Source: Kitasatospora humi (GTDB taxonomy: Bacteria > Actinomycetota > Actinomycetes > Streptomycetales > Streptomycetaceae). From it: DNA of 64,000 nucleotides. Shown here piece by piece: positions 1-8,763 of this stretch (position 1 is the stretch's first letter; every line of letters starts with the position of its first letter). A program made the position numbers and the translations under genes. Under the pieces are notes generated by a model. The model was not told the DNA's origin and did not search any database. It was given only the letters and a program-made list of their open reading frames with translations. The DNA lies in the NCBI RefSeq assembly GCF_020907985.1, contig NZ_JAJJPA010000016.1, forward strand, positions 62,001-126,000, in the 5' to 3' direction.

Positions 1-158
1 CCGCTTCCCCGCCGTCCGTCCACCGCCGTTCTGTCGCAGAATCGTCACAACCAAGGCCTGATGGCTGACTGAGGACCACGAACTCGTGTTCTGCGCCTAC
101 TCTCCTTCCCGGCCCGTCGAATTCGTTGACGGGGCCTCACCAGGGCAAGGGGGAGCCT

Positions 159-1919
159 GTGCAAAGAGGTGCCAAGGTCGGGATAGGCGTCGCGGTGGTC
201 TGTGCGGCGATGTTGGCGGGAGCCGGCTTCGCGGTGTCGGACGTCTTCGGCGGGGGCGGCAGCACGTCCACCACTGCCACCACGCCCGACGGCAGTACGA
301 CCGCGGGCGGGGCCACCACGCACACTCGGCGCACGGTGGTGAGCACGCCGCCGGCGCCCGCCCGGGCGAACGCCGCCGCCAAGGCCTTCCTGGACGCCTG
401 GTCGAGCGGGAACCTGGCGCAGGCCGCCGCGTTGACGGACGATCCGGCCGGCGCGACCAGCGCCCTCCAGAGCTTCCACGACAAGCTGCAGCCCAGCGCC
501 ATGAGCTTCACGGCAGCCGCCCCGGGTGCGACCCCGCTGCCGACCTCCCCGGTGCCCTCCGCCACCGGCGGCTCACCCGCCACCGGCACCGTGCCGACCG
601 CCGCCCCGGACGTCCCGCTGCCGGCCGGCGCCGTGCCCGTCACGTTCCAGGCCGGCATCCAGTTCGCGCAGGCCGGCTCCCCGTGGGTGTACAACGGGTC
701 GCTCGGGGTCGAGCAGATGAGCGACGGCAGCGCGCTGGTGCACTGGGACCCGACGGTGATCAATCCGCAGCTGCGGCCCGGCGCCACGATCACCGTGCAG
801 CCGCTGCCCGCCCCGGCGTCCGGCGTGACCGACCGAAACGGCAAGTCGCTGGCCGGCTTCGCGTCGCTGGCGCCGCTGATGGACCAGTTGAAGGCGGCGG
901 CTCCGCCCGGCTCGGGCACCCCGGGCAGCGCCGTCGAGATGACCGTCCCGGGCCAGTCCGCGCCCGTCCCGCTGTTCACCATCACCGCACCGAAGCCGCA
1001 GCCGGCGCTCAAGCTGACCCTGGACGCCACCCTGCAGGCCGCGGCCGAGCAGGCCGTCAAGACGCAGTCCAAGGGCGGCACGCTGCCCGCCTCGCTGGTC
1101 GCCGTCGAGCCGAGCACCGGCAACGTCCTGGCCATCGCCAACGCCCCGGCCAACGGGCCCAACAACGCCTTCCTCGCCACCAACGCCCCCGGATCCACGA
1201 TGAAGGTCATCACCTCCGCCGCGCTGCTGGAGGCCGGGGACACCCCCGCCACACCCGTCGCCTGCCCGCCGTCGACCATGGTCACCGGCAAGAAGGTGGC
1301 CAACGACTTCACCGACGCGCGGCCGGGCAACCTGCTCAAGGACGACTTCGCGCAGTCCTGCAACACCGCCTTCATCGACGAGGGCAACCGGCTGCTCAAG
1401 CCGAACACCCTGCCCGACGAGGCGAAGGACGTCTTCGGGCTCGGCCTGGTCTGGAAGACCGGTCTCACCGACTACGACACCACGATCCCGGTCGAGCCCA
1501 ACGCGGCCGCCGCCGCCACCGAGTTCTTCGGGCAGGGCAACATCCTGACCAATCCGCTGGGCATGGCCTCGGTCGCGGCCACGGTGCAGAGCGGCACCTT
1601 CCGGCAGCCGGTCGTGGTGCCCGGCCTGCCCCAGGTCCAGGCCGCTCGCCGGCTCCCCGCCAACGTGCTGGACGAGCTGCGCTCGCTGATGTACGGCGCG
1701 ACCCGCGATCCCGCGGGCACCGCCCACGACATCCCGGGCATCACCCCGGACGTGGCGTCCAAGACCGGCACCGCCGAGGTCGACGGCAAGACCGCCAACA
1801 GCTGGTACATCGGCTTCCGCGGCAACCTCGCCGTCGCCTGCGAGGTCCAGGGCGCCGACTTCGGCGCCGAGGCGGCCGGCCCGGCGGCGGTGCAGGTGCT
1901 GGAGACCGGCAACAACTAA
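159..1919 (+). CDS. Penicillin-binding protein, transpeptidase with NTF2-like N-terminal domain
   Basis: Membrane-anchored, extracytoplasmic peptidoglycan D,D-transpeptidase of 586 aa. Residues about 5-27 form an uncleaved signal anchor. A Thr/Ala-rich linker leads to a MecA_N/NTF2-like region, starting near residue 70 (AAAKAFLDAW). The transpeptidase domain shows all three active-site motifs: S346-T-M-K349, S400-C-N402 and K535-T-G537. I chose GTG at 159 because a purine-rich Shine-Dalgarno (AAGGGGGAG) lies just upstream; an in-frame TTG at 126 is less likely. Family membership is clear from the motifs; the physiological role (growth, sporulation or beta-lactam tolerance) cannot be read from sequence. 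A fragment of a closely similar gene lies at about 51.6 kb. Confidence 0.9.
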   Translation: MQRGAKVGIGVAVVCAAMLAGAGFAVSDVFGGGGSTSTTATTPDGSTTAGGATTHTRRTVVSTPPAPARANAAAKAFLDAWSSGNLAQAAALTDDPAGATSALQSFHDKLQPSAMSFTAAAPGATPLPTSPVPSATGGSPATGTVPTAAPDVPLPAGAVPVTFQAGIQFAQAGSPWVYNGSLGVEQMSDGSALVHWDPTVINPQLRPGATITVQPLPAPASGVTDRNGKSLAGFASLAPLMDQLKAAAPPGSGTPGSAVEMTVPGQSAPVPLFTITAPKPQPALKLTLDATLQAAAEQAVKTQSKGGTLPASLVAVEPSTGNVLAIANAPANGPNNAFLATNAPGSTMKVITSAALLEAGDTPATPVACPPSTMVTGKKVANDFTDARPGNLLKDDFAQSCNTAFIDEGNRLLKPNTLPDEAKDVFGLGLVWKTGLTDYDTTIPVEPNAAAAATEFFGQGNILTNPLGMASVAATVQSGTFRQPVVVPGLPQVQAARRLPANVLDELRSLMYGATRDPAGTAHDIPGITPDVASKTGTAEVDGKTANSWYIGFRGNLAVACEVQGADFGAEAAGPAAVQVLETGNN

Positions 1920-1920
1920 G

Positions 1921-2520
1921 GTGCGGGGGCCGCGGCGGCGGAGCGCGGTGACCCGCTCGACGCCTCACCGCCGGCGGCCCGCCGGCAGCACCGCCGTCGG
2001 CGGCACGTTCTTCGTCCTGGCCCCGGCACTCACCGCCGGTGCGACGGTCACCCTCCGGGTCCGCCGGGGAACCCGCCCGGCCCGCCAACTCGCCGCCCTG
2101 GCACCGGCGAACAGCTACCTCACGCCGCCGCAGCTGCGGGCCGCCCTGGCCGGCGGGGCGCGGTTCGGCGGCCGGGTCCGCACCGGCTCGGCGCCTGCCG
2201 ACGCGGCGCTGCCGCACCGGGTCGGGCGGCCGGTGCGGCGCAGGCGTGGGGCGTCCACGCGCTGACCGAGCTGTTCCCGGCGCCCCTCCGTACCAGCGCG
2301 ACGACGCCGTGCGCCGGGTGCCGGCGGCGCACGGGGAGCGGTGCGGATCGTGCACCTGCCCGTCCGGGCGGCGACCTGGGCGGCCCGGGCCGGCCGGGTG
2401 CCGGGGCTGACGCCGTACGCCGTGGAGCAGGTGGCCCGAGGGGGCGTGCTCGACACCACCCGCGCCCGCGCCACCGGTTGGGAACCGCGCTGGGAGCCGG
2501 ACGCGGTGCTCGGGCTGTGA
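1921..2520 (+). pseudogene. Decayed gene, possibly NAD-dependent epimerase-like
   Basis: No single frame is coherent here, but protein-like pieces appear in successive + frames: 1921-2265, then a stretch near 2250-2340 (LTELFPAP, YQRDDAVRRVPAAHGER), then 2341-2520 ending in LDTTRARATGWEPRW. The last piece resembles the C-terminus of NAD(P)-binding epimerase/dehydratases, which often ends with a (D/N)xxRAxxxLGWxPR pattern. At least two frameshifts would be needed to join the pieces. It could also be GC-rich noncoding DNA with chance open frames. Confidence 0.35.
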
Positions 2521-2646
2521 CGACGCGTCGGGCATCCGCGCTGCGGCCGTCACGCGTGCGGGACCGGCTCCCGCGGCAGGGGCGGAAGTGCCCCCGCCCG
2601 GTGGACAGGGGCACTCGCCGCTACGACGACTGGAGAGCCGACCGAC

Positions 2647-2675
2647 GTGCAACTGTCCGACTGCCGCAGTTGCAC
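2647..2675 (-). terminator. Hairpin terminator of the small secreted protein gene
   Basis: Inverted repeat GTGCAACTG (2647-2655) and CAGTTGCAC (2667-2675), a 9-bp stem with an 11-nt loop. It lies 32 bp downstream of the stop codon of the minus-strand gene at 2707-3105. No U-tract, as is usual in GC-rich actinomycetes. Confidence 0.55.
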
Positions 2676-2706
2676 AGCGCCGCGACGGCTCCCCGATCAG
2701 CGGGTG

Positions 2707-3105
2707 TCAGATCCAGACCTGCTGGATCGTGGCCGTGGTCGGCATGGCCGACAGCGTGGCGGCGTTGTTGAAGGTGATCTTGGTGGTGGCAACGCCGGGC
2801 TGGGCGCAGACGGTCTCCTGGATCCCCAGGAAGGTCGAGCCCGCGAACAGGTCCAAGCCGGCGCAGTTCGGCCCCCAGAGCCCGCCGTCCGGCATGCTGG
2901 TCTCGAGGTAGCCGGAGAGCTGGTAGCTGGTGCCACCGGTCGGGCAGACCGTGATCTGGCCGTCGCCGTAGCTGTTGGAGGCGGTGAAGGTGGCGCAGGA
3001 CGAGGCCGTCGTGGTCGAGGTCGCCGCCAGCGAGGCCGGGGCGGCCAGCAGGGTCAGCGAACCGGCGGCGGCGGCCACGGCCAGCGAACGAGCAAGGCGC
3101 TTCAA
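2707..3105 (-). CDS. Small secreted protein of unknown function
   Basis: 132 aa with a typical Sec signal peptide: KRLAR, a hydrophobic Ala/Leu core, then a likely AxA cleavage before residue 30. The mature part is Thr/Ser/Gly-rich with four cysteines (ASSCATF, TVCPTGG, GPNCAGL, ETVCAQP), probably two disulfides. I do not recognise the family. The start is TTG, supported by AAGGAG five bases upstream. It is divergent from the kinase gene on the other side, and a hairpin follows its stop. Confidence 0.75.
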   Translation of the reverse strand: MKRLARSLAVAAAAGSLTLLAAPASLAATSTTTASSCATFTASNSYGDGQITVCPTGGTSYQLSGYLETSMPDGGLWGPNCAGLDLFAGSTFLGIQETVCAQPGVATTKITFNNAATLSAMPTTATIQQVWI

Positions 3106-3384
3106 TTGTGCTCCTTGATGTGTTTCGAGTGGGAAGGCCCGGGAGGCACCCGCCCCGCGGGGGCGTCACGGAACCTGACGCGTCATCTACTGTCCAATGA
3201 CAGCGCCTCGTTGACGTAATCACTGCCACGTCGAAAATCGCTAGGGAATGCCGTCGGCGTGTTTCTGAACACCCGTGGGGAATCCAGCCCGTTGGTGCAC
3301 ATCCATTGCCACAGGATGTGGGAACGGTCATTTTGGAAGGTTGTGCTTTCGGCGACCGTGGTAGAGGTTGGTCGGAGGTGTCGG

Positions 3385-4251
3385 ATGAGCGGCATGCGGC
3401 TAGGTCTGGACGCGGGTGGCACCAGGACCCGTGCGGTGCTGGTCGACGGCGTGGGCGAGGTGCTCGGCCGCGGTACGGCCGCGGGTGCGAATCCGGCCGG
3501 CTCCGACCCGGACGCCGCCCTGGCCACGCTGGCGACGGCCGTCACCGCAGCGTTGGCCACGCGGGACCCGGCGACGGTGACGGGCTGCCTGATCGGCCTC
3601 GCCGGCCACCGATCGCTGCCCGACCCCGCCGAGTTCGCCGACCGCTGCCGGGCGGCCCTCCAACTGCGGTGCCCGGTACGGGTGGTGCCGGACGTCGTGC
3701 CCGCGCTCGCGGCCGGCGGGGTGCCGGACGGCACCGGCACGGTGCTGATCGCCGGCACGGGCTCGATCTGCGTCCGGCTCGCCGGGCACCGGCCGCGCAC
3801 ACAACGCGGTGGACTGGGCTGGCTGCTCGGCGACGAGGGCAGCGGCTTCTGGCTCGGGCGCGGGGCGTTGCGTGCGGCGATCGAGTACCCCGCTGGTGCG
3901 CTCGCCGCCGCCGTGCGCCGGGAGTGCGCGGCCGACTCGCCGCGGGAGCTGGTGCGTTGGGCCTACGCCGGGCCGCCGCGCCGCCTGGCCGCCCTCGCCC
4001 CGCTGGTCTCGGCGGCCGCCCTGGACGGCGACCCCGCAGCCGTCGCGCTGGTCGAGACCGCCGCCGGGGAGCTGGCCGCCCTGGTCCGCGCCACCGCCGT
4101 GTGCGGTGAACCGCTGATCCTGGCAGGCTCGGTGGCCGCGGGCCCGGGGCCGATCCGCGAGCGGCTGCTTGGCGGGCTGGCCGACCTGGCACCGCGGCTC
4201 CCGGTGATCGACGCGGCCACGGCTGCCGCCCGGTTGGTGGGTGTCGGCTGA
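3385..4251 (+). CDS. BadF/BadG-family ATPase, N-acetylglucosamine kinase-like
   Basis: 288-aa cytoplasmic kinase of the ASKHA fold. Phosphate-1 motif DAGGTRTRAVLV is at residues 7-18, and the phosphate-2 motif GTGSI is near residue 124. The BadF/BadG/BcrA/BcrD family includes eukaryote-type N-acetylglucosamine kinases, which phosphorylate GlcNAc at O6 during amino-sugar salvage; the substrate here is inferred from length and family. ATG at 3385 has GGAGG six bases upstream. Frames continue open upstream but lack a ribosome site. No sugar transporter or nag genes are adjacent. Confidence 0.8.
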   Translation: MSGMRLGLDAGGTRTRAVLVDGVGEVLGRGTAAGANPAGSDPDAALATLATAVTAALATRDPATVTGCLIGLAGHRSLPDPAEFADRCRAALQLRCPVRVVPDVVPALAAGGVPDGTGTVLIAGTGSICVRLAGHRPRTQRGGLGWLLGDEGSGFWLGRGALRAAIEYPAGALAAAVRRECAADSPRELVRWAYAGPPRRLAALAPLVSAAALDGDPAAVALVETAAGELAALVRATAVCGEPLILAGSVAAGPGPIRERLLGGLADLAPRLPVIDAATAAARLVGVG

Positions 4252-4308
4252 CGCTCCTGCCTCCGCTGAGCGCCCGCGCCCTGCCTGCCGCCGCCCGGCC
4301 GTCGGGGG

Positions 4309-5742
4309 CTACTCGACGCCTGCCTCCGTCAGCGCCACGTCCAGTCGCCGGGCGCCCTCGGCCAGTTGCTCCAGGCTCTCCGCGTAGGCGTATGTCAACC
4401 GCAGGTGCGGGGCCGGCGGTTCGGCGGTGAAGTACGGTCCGCCGGGGGTCACCGCCACCCCCGCGCGCAGGGCTGCGGCGGTCAGCACCTCCGGGGCGAG
4501 CCCCGGTGGCAGGCGGACCCACAACTGATAGGCGCCATGGGCCATCTGCTGCGGCACCAACTCCGGGCGCAACCGGGTCAGCGCGGTGGCCAGCGCGGTG
4601 CGCCGTTCCCGCAGCGCCACCGCCAGGGCGCGCAGGTGCTGCGCCCAGGCCGGGGCGGCGACCAACTCCAGTGCGGTCTCCTGCAGTGGCCGGGGGACGA
4701 AGAAGCTGTCCACCGTCTGGACCGCGCGCAGTCGGGCCAACGCCGGACCGTGAGCCGCCAGCGCCGCAACCCGCAGGTTGGGTGAGGTCGGCTTGGTGAG
4801 CGAGCGGATGTGGACCACCACGCCGTCCGGGTCGGTGGCGGCCAGCGGCGCGGGCAGTGGCGGTGCGTCAGCGTGGACCAGCCGCCGTGCGTAGTCGTCC
4901 TCCACCACGAACGCCCCGGCTGCCCGGGCGATCCGCAGCACCTCCAGGCGGCGGTCGTCGGCGAGCACGGCGCCGGTCGGGTTGTGGAACAGCGGTTGAC
5001 AGACGAACAGTCGGGCGCCGGTGGCGGCGAAGGCGTCGGCGAGCAGGTCGGTGCGCACCCCGTCCGCGTCCACCGGTACCGGGACCGGTCGCAGCCCGGC
5101 TGCCCGGGCGATGGCGAGTATGCCGGGGTAGGTCGGCGACTCGACCAGTACCGGCGCCCCGGGCGCGGCCAGTGAGCGCAGTGCGGTGTTGAGCGCGCTC
5201 TGCCCGCCGGCGGCGATCAGCACCTCGGAGGCGGTGAGGTCGTCGGCGATGTCCCGGGCGAACCAGGCCCGCAGCTCGGGCAGCCCCTCCACCGGCGGCC
5301 TGCTCCAGGCCCCCGGCCGCCGGCCGGCCCGGGCCAGCGCGGCCGCCAGGGCACGTTCCGGTTGGAGCGAGGGGTGCAGATAGCCGCTGTTGAGGTCGAC
5401 CACCTCGGGCGGCGCCAGCGACAGGGTGCCGAGCACGCCGGTCGCGTCGGCCACCCGGGTCGGCGGCACGCCCGCCTCCGCGCTGAGCGCCACCTCCTGC
5501 CAGGAGGTGTCCCCGGCCGCAGGCGTTGAACGCGGCGCCTCGGCACGGAACACCCCGGCGCCCGGCCGGGAGACCACCAGCCCCTCGGCGACCAGGGTGG
5601 CGATCGCCCGCGAGACCGTCACCGGGCTCACCTGGTACTGCTGCATCAGCTCCCGGCTGGGCGGCAGCTTCTCGCCGGGAGAGTAGCGGACGAGCTCGCG
5701 CCGGAGGGCCTCGGCAAGCTCGGCCACCGTGGTTCGGGCCAT
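4309..5742 (-). CDS. MocR/PdxR-type GntR regulator fused to aminotransferase domain
   Basis: 477 aa. Residues about 1-70 are a GntR winged helix (LPPSRELMQQYQVSPVTVSRAIATL); the rest is a fold-type I aminotransferase-like domain with the PLP lysine in SLTKPTSPNLR. Such MocR proteins sense PLP or amino-substrate adducts and regulate a divergent neighbour. ATG at 5742 is preferred over ATG at 5754 because GGGGG lies about six bases before it. The gene is divergent from the DMT exporter, with only about 33 bp between starts, so it very probably regulates that exporter. Confidence 0.9.
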   Translation of the reverse strand: MARTTVAELAEALRRELVRYSPGEKLPPSRELMQQYQVSPVTVSRAIATLVAEGLVVSRPGAGVFRAEAPRSTPAAGDTSWQEVALSAEAGVPPTRVADATGVLGTLSLAPPEVVDLNSGYLHPSLQPERALAAALARAGRRPGAWSRPPVEGLPELRAWFARDIADDLTASEVLIAAGGQSALNTALRSLAAPGAPVLVESPTYPGILAIARAAGLRPVPVPVDADGVRTDLLADAFAATGARLFVCQPLFHNPTGAVLADDRRLEVLRIARAAGAFVVEDDYARRLVHADAPPLPAPLAATDPDGVVVHIRSLTKPTSPNLRVAALAAHGPALARLRAVQTVDSFFVPRPLQETALELVAAPAWAQHLRALAVALRERRTALATALTRLRPELVPQQMAHGAYQLWVRLPPGLAPEVLTAAALRAGVAVTPGGPYFTAEPPAPHLRLTYAYAESLEQLAEGARRLDVALTEAGVE

Positions 5743-5775
5743 GCGTGCCCCCATCCTTGACTGCTACGCTTGTTT

Positions 5776-6669
5776 ATGAAGGCAAATGATAGCGCTATCT
5801 TCGCTCGATCGATAGCGGTCGGCGGCACCGCACTGGCCGCCCTGGGCGTGCTCTGCTTCTCGTTCACCTTGCCCGCCACCACCTGGGCCCTCGACGGCTT
5901 CGGGCCCTGGACGATCACCGGACTGCGGGGAGTGCTCGCAGCAGTCCTGGCCGGCGCCTGCCTGGCCGTCAAACGGGTGCCGGTGCCGGCCCGCTCCGAC
6001 TGGCCCGCCCTGCTGGCCGTGGCGGCCGGCTGCGTGGTGGGCTTCCCGCTGCTCAGCACCCTGGCGCTGCGGACCTCCTCCACCGCCCACTCCGCCGTGG
6101 TGATCGGCATGCTGCCACTGGCCACCGCGGTGATGTCCGCACTGCGCACCGGCGCCCGGCCGCCCCGGCTGTTCTGGTGGGCCGCACTGGCCGGGGCCGT
6201 GGTGGTGCTGGCCTTCACCCTCCAGCAGAGCGCGGGCCGGCCGAGCCTCGCCGACGGCTACCTGTTCGCCGCCCTGCTGGTCTGTGCCGCCGGCTACGCC
6301 GAGGGCGGCCGGCTGGCCCAGCGGATGCCCGGTTGGCAGGTGGTCGCCTGGGGCGTGCTCGCGGCGTTGCCCGCCACCGTACTGACCTGCGCCCTCGCCC
6401 TGCCCACCGAGCCGGTCCGACTGACCGTGCACGGCATGGTCGGGCTGGGCTACCTCGCCGCGGTCTCCCAGTCCGGCGGGTTCGTGGCCTGGTACGCGGG
6501 CATGGCCGCGATCGGCGTGCTGCGCGCCAGCCAACTCCAGCTGGCCCAACCCCTGCTCACGCTCTGCTGGGCCGTCCTGGTCCTCGGCGAGCGGCTACCG
6601 CCGGCGGTGGCGGTGACCGCGCTGGCGGTGATCGCCTGCATCGCCGTCACCCAGCGGGCGCGGACCTGA
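5776..6669 (+). CDS. EamA/DMT-family transporter
   Basis: 297-aa integral membrane protein with about ten hydrophobic helices and two EamA halves (for example LAALGVLCFSFTLPATTWAL, then AALAGAVVVLAFTLQQSAG). DMT members mostly export amino acids or metabolites. ATG at 5776 lacks a Shine-Dalgarno, so the mRNA may be leaderless. The divergent MocR regulator suggests that the substrate is an amine or amino acid related to PLP chemistry; that is inference. A strong hairpin follows immediately after the stop. Confidence 0.88.
   Translation: MKANDSAIFARSIAVGGTALAALGVLCFSFTLPATTWALDGFGPWTITGLRGVLAAVLAGACLAVKRVPVPARSDWPALLAVAAGCVVGFPLLSTLALRTSSTAHSAVVIGMLPLATAVMSALRTGARPPRLFWWAALAGAVVVLAFTLQQSAGRPSLADGYLFAALLVCAAGYAEGGRLAQRMPGWQVVAWGVLAALPATVLTCALALPTEPVRLTVHGMVGLGYLAAVSQSGGFVAWYAGMAAIGVLRASQLQLAQPLLTLCWAVLVLGERLPPAVAVTALAVIACIAVTQRART
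5788..5799. promoter_or_regulatory. Palindrome GATAGCGCTATC, candidate MocR operator
   Basis: Perfect 12-bp palindrome, with a third half-site GATAGC repeated directly at 5811-5816, inside the first codons of the DMT exporter and just upstream of the divergent MocR gene. MocR regulators often bind direct or inverted repeats in the divergent promoter. Assignment as operator is inference. Confidence 0.4.
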
Positions 6670-6677
6670 CCGTGCGG

Positions 6678-6697
6678 TGCCGGCCAGCCGGCCGGCA
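6678..6697 (+). terminator. Hairpin terminator after the DMT exporter
   Basis: TGCCGGCC (6678-6685), loop AGCC, GGCCGGCA (6690-6697): perfect 8-bp GC stem starting nine bases after the stop codon at 6669. Confidence 0.65.
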
Positions 6698-6947
6698 TGC
6701 CGGCGCATCCGGGTGCCGAACGTGCGTCGGTCAGTGCTGCTTCGAACAGGTGTCGGCCCAACTGCTGAGGCATTGACCGGTGTTCTCCGATTCATCGAGG
6801 GCTGCGAAAGACCAGTGCCGCCTCGGACGGCGGTGGCCTCGCCAGTGTCCGCTGGGGCGACCCCGCCGCCACACGGGGCTTGCCCGTTCATGCGCCCTTC
6901 GGTGTCGTCGGCAGCGTGCCGGCGCCGCCGAGGGGCATGGCGCCGCA

Positions 6948-7841
6948 TCAGAACTCGGTGCGCACATCGCTCCGTTCGTCCCCCGACACCAGATGGCTGT
7001 CGTAAAGACCCGAACGTGCCTTCCTGCGCCACGGGCGGGCCAAGCGCAGGGCCATCGCGACATCGGGGTCCGGCCTCTCCAGGTCGAGGGTGGCCAACGC
7101 GAGGCCGGGGCGGCTGTTGCCTGCGCAACTCGCCAGCTGCCGGCCTCCCGGCGCGATGATCCTCGCTGGCGCGGTGGTGCCGAACTGGGCCGGGACGGCG
7201 TAGCCGACCCAGTAGTTGTGGAGGATCGCATAGGCCTGGGCCAGCGCAGCCAGCCCGGCATCGTCGGCCATCGCGGACAGCAGGACGCAGTCCACGTCCA
7301 ACTTCTCGTACTCGGCGAAGAGTTCGGGGAAGTTGGCTTCGATGCACAGGGCGACCCCGAACCGGATGCCGTCGATCTCGAAGACGAGTGGATCGACGCC
7401 AGGCGTGTAGAGGTACGAGAGTTCGCTGTGCGACAGGTACCGCTTGTCATAGCGGCCGACGAGCTCACCCTTGTCCGATACGACGTACAGGCTGTTGTGC
7501 GGGCGGTGCGGCGGTGTCAGCGGATGGATCGATCCGAAGGCCACCCACAGCCCCAGTTCCCCGGCGAGTCGAGCGACGGCCTCGGCCTCGGCTCGGACCA
7601 CGTCCCAGGCGACCCGGCCCCAATCCGCCGCGGCGAGCGTCCCGCCGGCGCCGGATGACATCACCTTCTTGTCGGGGTAGGTGATCGCACCCTCGGGGAA
7701 CTGCACCAACCGCGCTCCGCCGGCCTGCGCCTCGCGCATCAGCCGGCGGACCTCGGTGCCGCTCGCACGGAGGTGCTCGGGGTTGGTGGGATCCTCCGTC
7801 ACGCTGCTCTGCGCGACCGCCCAACGCAATGTCCTCGGCAT
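6948..7841 (-). CDS. Carbon-nitrogen hydrolase (nitrilase superfamily)
   Basis: 297 aa from the chosen start (MPRTLRWAVAQSS). The Glu-Lys-Cys catalytic triad of the superfamily is visible: Glu in QFPEGAITY, Lys in YDKRYLSHSE and Cys in VALCIEANFPE. The enzyme hydrolyses a non-peptide C-N bond (amide, nitrile or N-carbamoyl); the exact substrate is unknown. The frame is open upstream to 7958 and an ATG at 7892 is an alternative start; none has a convincing ribosome site, but family alignment favours 7841. It stands alone with no obvious operon partner. Confidence 0.85.
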   Translation of the reverse strand: MPRTLRWAVAQSSVTEDPTNPEHLRASGTEVRRLMREAQAGGARLVQFPEGAITYPDKKVMSSGAGGTLAAADWGRVAWDVVRAEAEAVARLAGELGLWVAFGSIHPLTPPHRPHNSLYVVSDKGELVGRYDKRYLSHSELSYLYTPGVDPLVFEIDGIRFGVALCIEANFPELFAEYEKLDVDCVLLSAMADDAGLAALAQAYAILHNYWVGYAVPAQFGTTAPARIIAPGGRQLASCAGNSRPGLALATLDLERPDPDVAMALRLARPWRRKARSGLYDSHLVSGDERSDVRTEF

Positions 7842-8199
7842 CAGCCCACGGTATGGCCGGTGCTGCGGGAGCACAGGCTCGTTCCCGGCCATTCCGTGAT
7901 CGAAAACGCCCGGCGGCTCGTAGGGCGGCGTGGGACGGTTGATCACGCCCGTGACCAATCCCTGGCCGGCTGGACCGGCCCCGCAGCAGCGGCTCGATCG
8001 CGAGCACCTGGAAGAGCCGCCGTCAGGGCCCCTCGTGGTGGTCGAGGCCGACCGGATCGTCTACACCGAGCACTGGTTGCGGCGCGAGGGCTTCGCACCG
8101 CGTCAGGTCTGGCGCCGGCCGAAGCCGAGTCTGACTGGGCCTCAGCCTCTCGCCGCGCAAGGGGGGCTGGCCCCGGCTGCGGTGGTCCTGGTGCCACCG
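7842..8199. other. Intergenic stretch, possible coding remnant
   Basis: A + frame at about 8030-8130 reads like protein (VVVEADRIVYTEHWLRREGF) but has no plausible start or end and I cannot match it to a family. It may be a remnant. Otherwise I see nothing. Confidence 0.3.
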
Positions 8200-8526
8200 T
8201 CAGCTGAGGATTTCCCAGTACACCGTCTCGGTCGGGGCCGTTGCGTTCTTCAGCTGGTCGCCGAAGTTGCAGTCGGCTGTGGCGAGCTGCCCCGCCGACA
8301 CCGCTTCGCCGTAGACCCAGTACGGCGTGCCGGCGTGGACGCACTCGATGTCGGCCCGGTAGTTGGCGTATCCGGGGCAGATCACCTCACCGCTGCTGTT
8401 GGTCCAGGACCGCTCACACGGCGGCATGGCTGCCGCCGGCCCCGCCAGCGCCAGTTGGGTGAGCCCGGTGGCCGCGAGCATCGCTCCCGCCGCGAGCAGG
8501 CCGGCAGCCCGTTTCCGAAGTGCCAT
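8200..8526 (-). CDS. Small secreted cysteine-containing protein
   Basis: 108 aa. Sec signal peptide with Arg/Lys start, long hydrophobic core and AMP/AAA cleavage region near residue 33. The mature ~75 aa holds four cysteines (PPCERSW, VICPGYA, IECVHAG, ADCNFGD), so probably two disulfides. No family recognised. Start ATG at 8526 has AAGGGAG eight bases upstream. It resembles the other small secreted protein at 2707-3105 in style, not in sequence. Confidence 0.8.
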   Translation of the reverse strand: MALRKRAAGLLAAGAMLAATGLTQLALAGPAAAMPPCERSWTNSSGEVICPGYANYRADIECVHAGTPYWVYGEAVSAGQLATADCNFGDQLKNATAPTETVYWEILS

Positions 8527-8716
8527 CTCGTCACTCCCTTGCAGTCGTGAGCTGATGTGAATGGTTATGGAACAACGATGTACCTGAGTTGAGCCAGCGT
8601 CAATGGGCCGGCGGGAGCTCTCGGCCTCGCGCCGATGACCGGGGCCGGGACGGGCCAGATGGCGAGCGTCCGGACGAGGTGCCGAGCGTCCCTGCGCCGC
8701 GCGGTGCGGCGCAGCC

Positions 8717-8756
8717 AGGAGCCGATCCGCAGCGAGACCGTCTCGATCCGGCTCCT
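8717..8756 (-). terminator. Nested hairpin downstream of the XRE regulator
   Basis: Outer arms AGGAGCCG (8717-8724) and CGGCTCCT (8749-8756) enclose an inner inverted repeat CGAGAC/GTCTCG (8733-8745). It lies 8 bp beyond the stop of the minus-strand regulator gene. Confidence 0.5.
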
Positions 8757-8763
8757 CGCAGGT

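Noticed and set aside
86..1951. A 621-codon + frame overlapping the PBP gene
   Set aside because: Arg-rich out-of-frame translation; the PBP frame has all three active-site motifs.
7930..8180. A coding gene between the nitrilase and the small secreted protein
   Set aside because: Only one short protein-like piece is visible, with no proper start, stop or family match; listed as a possible remnant.
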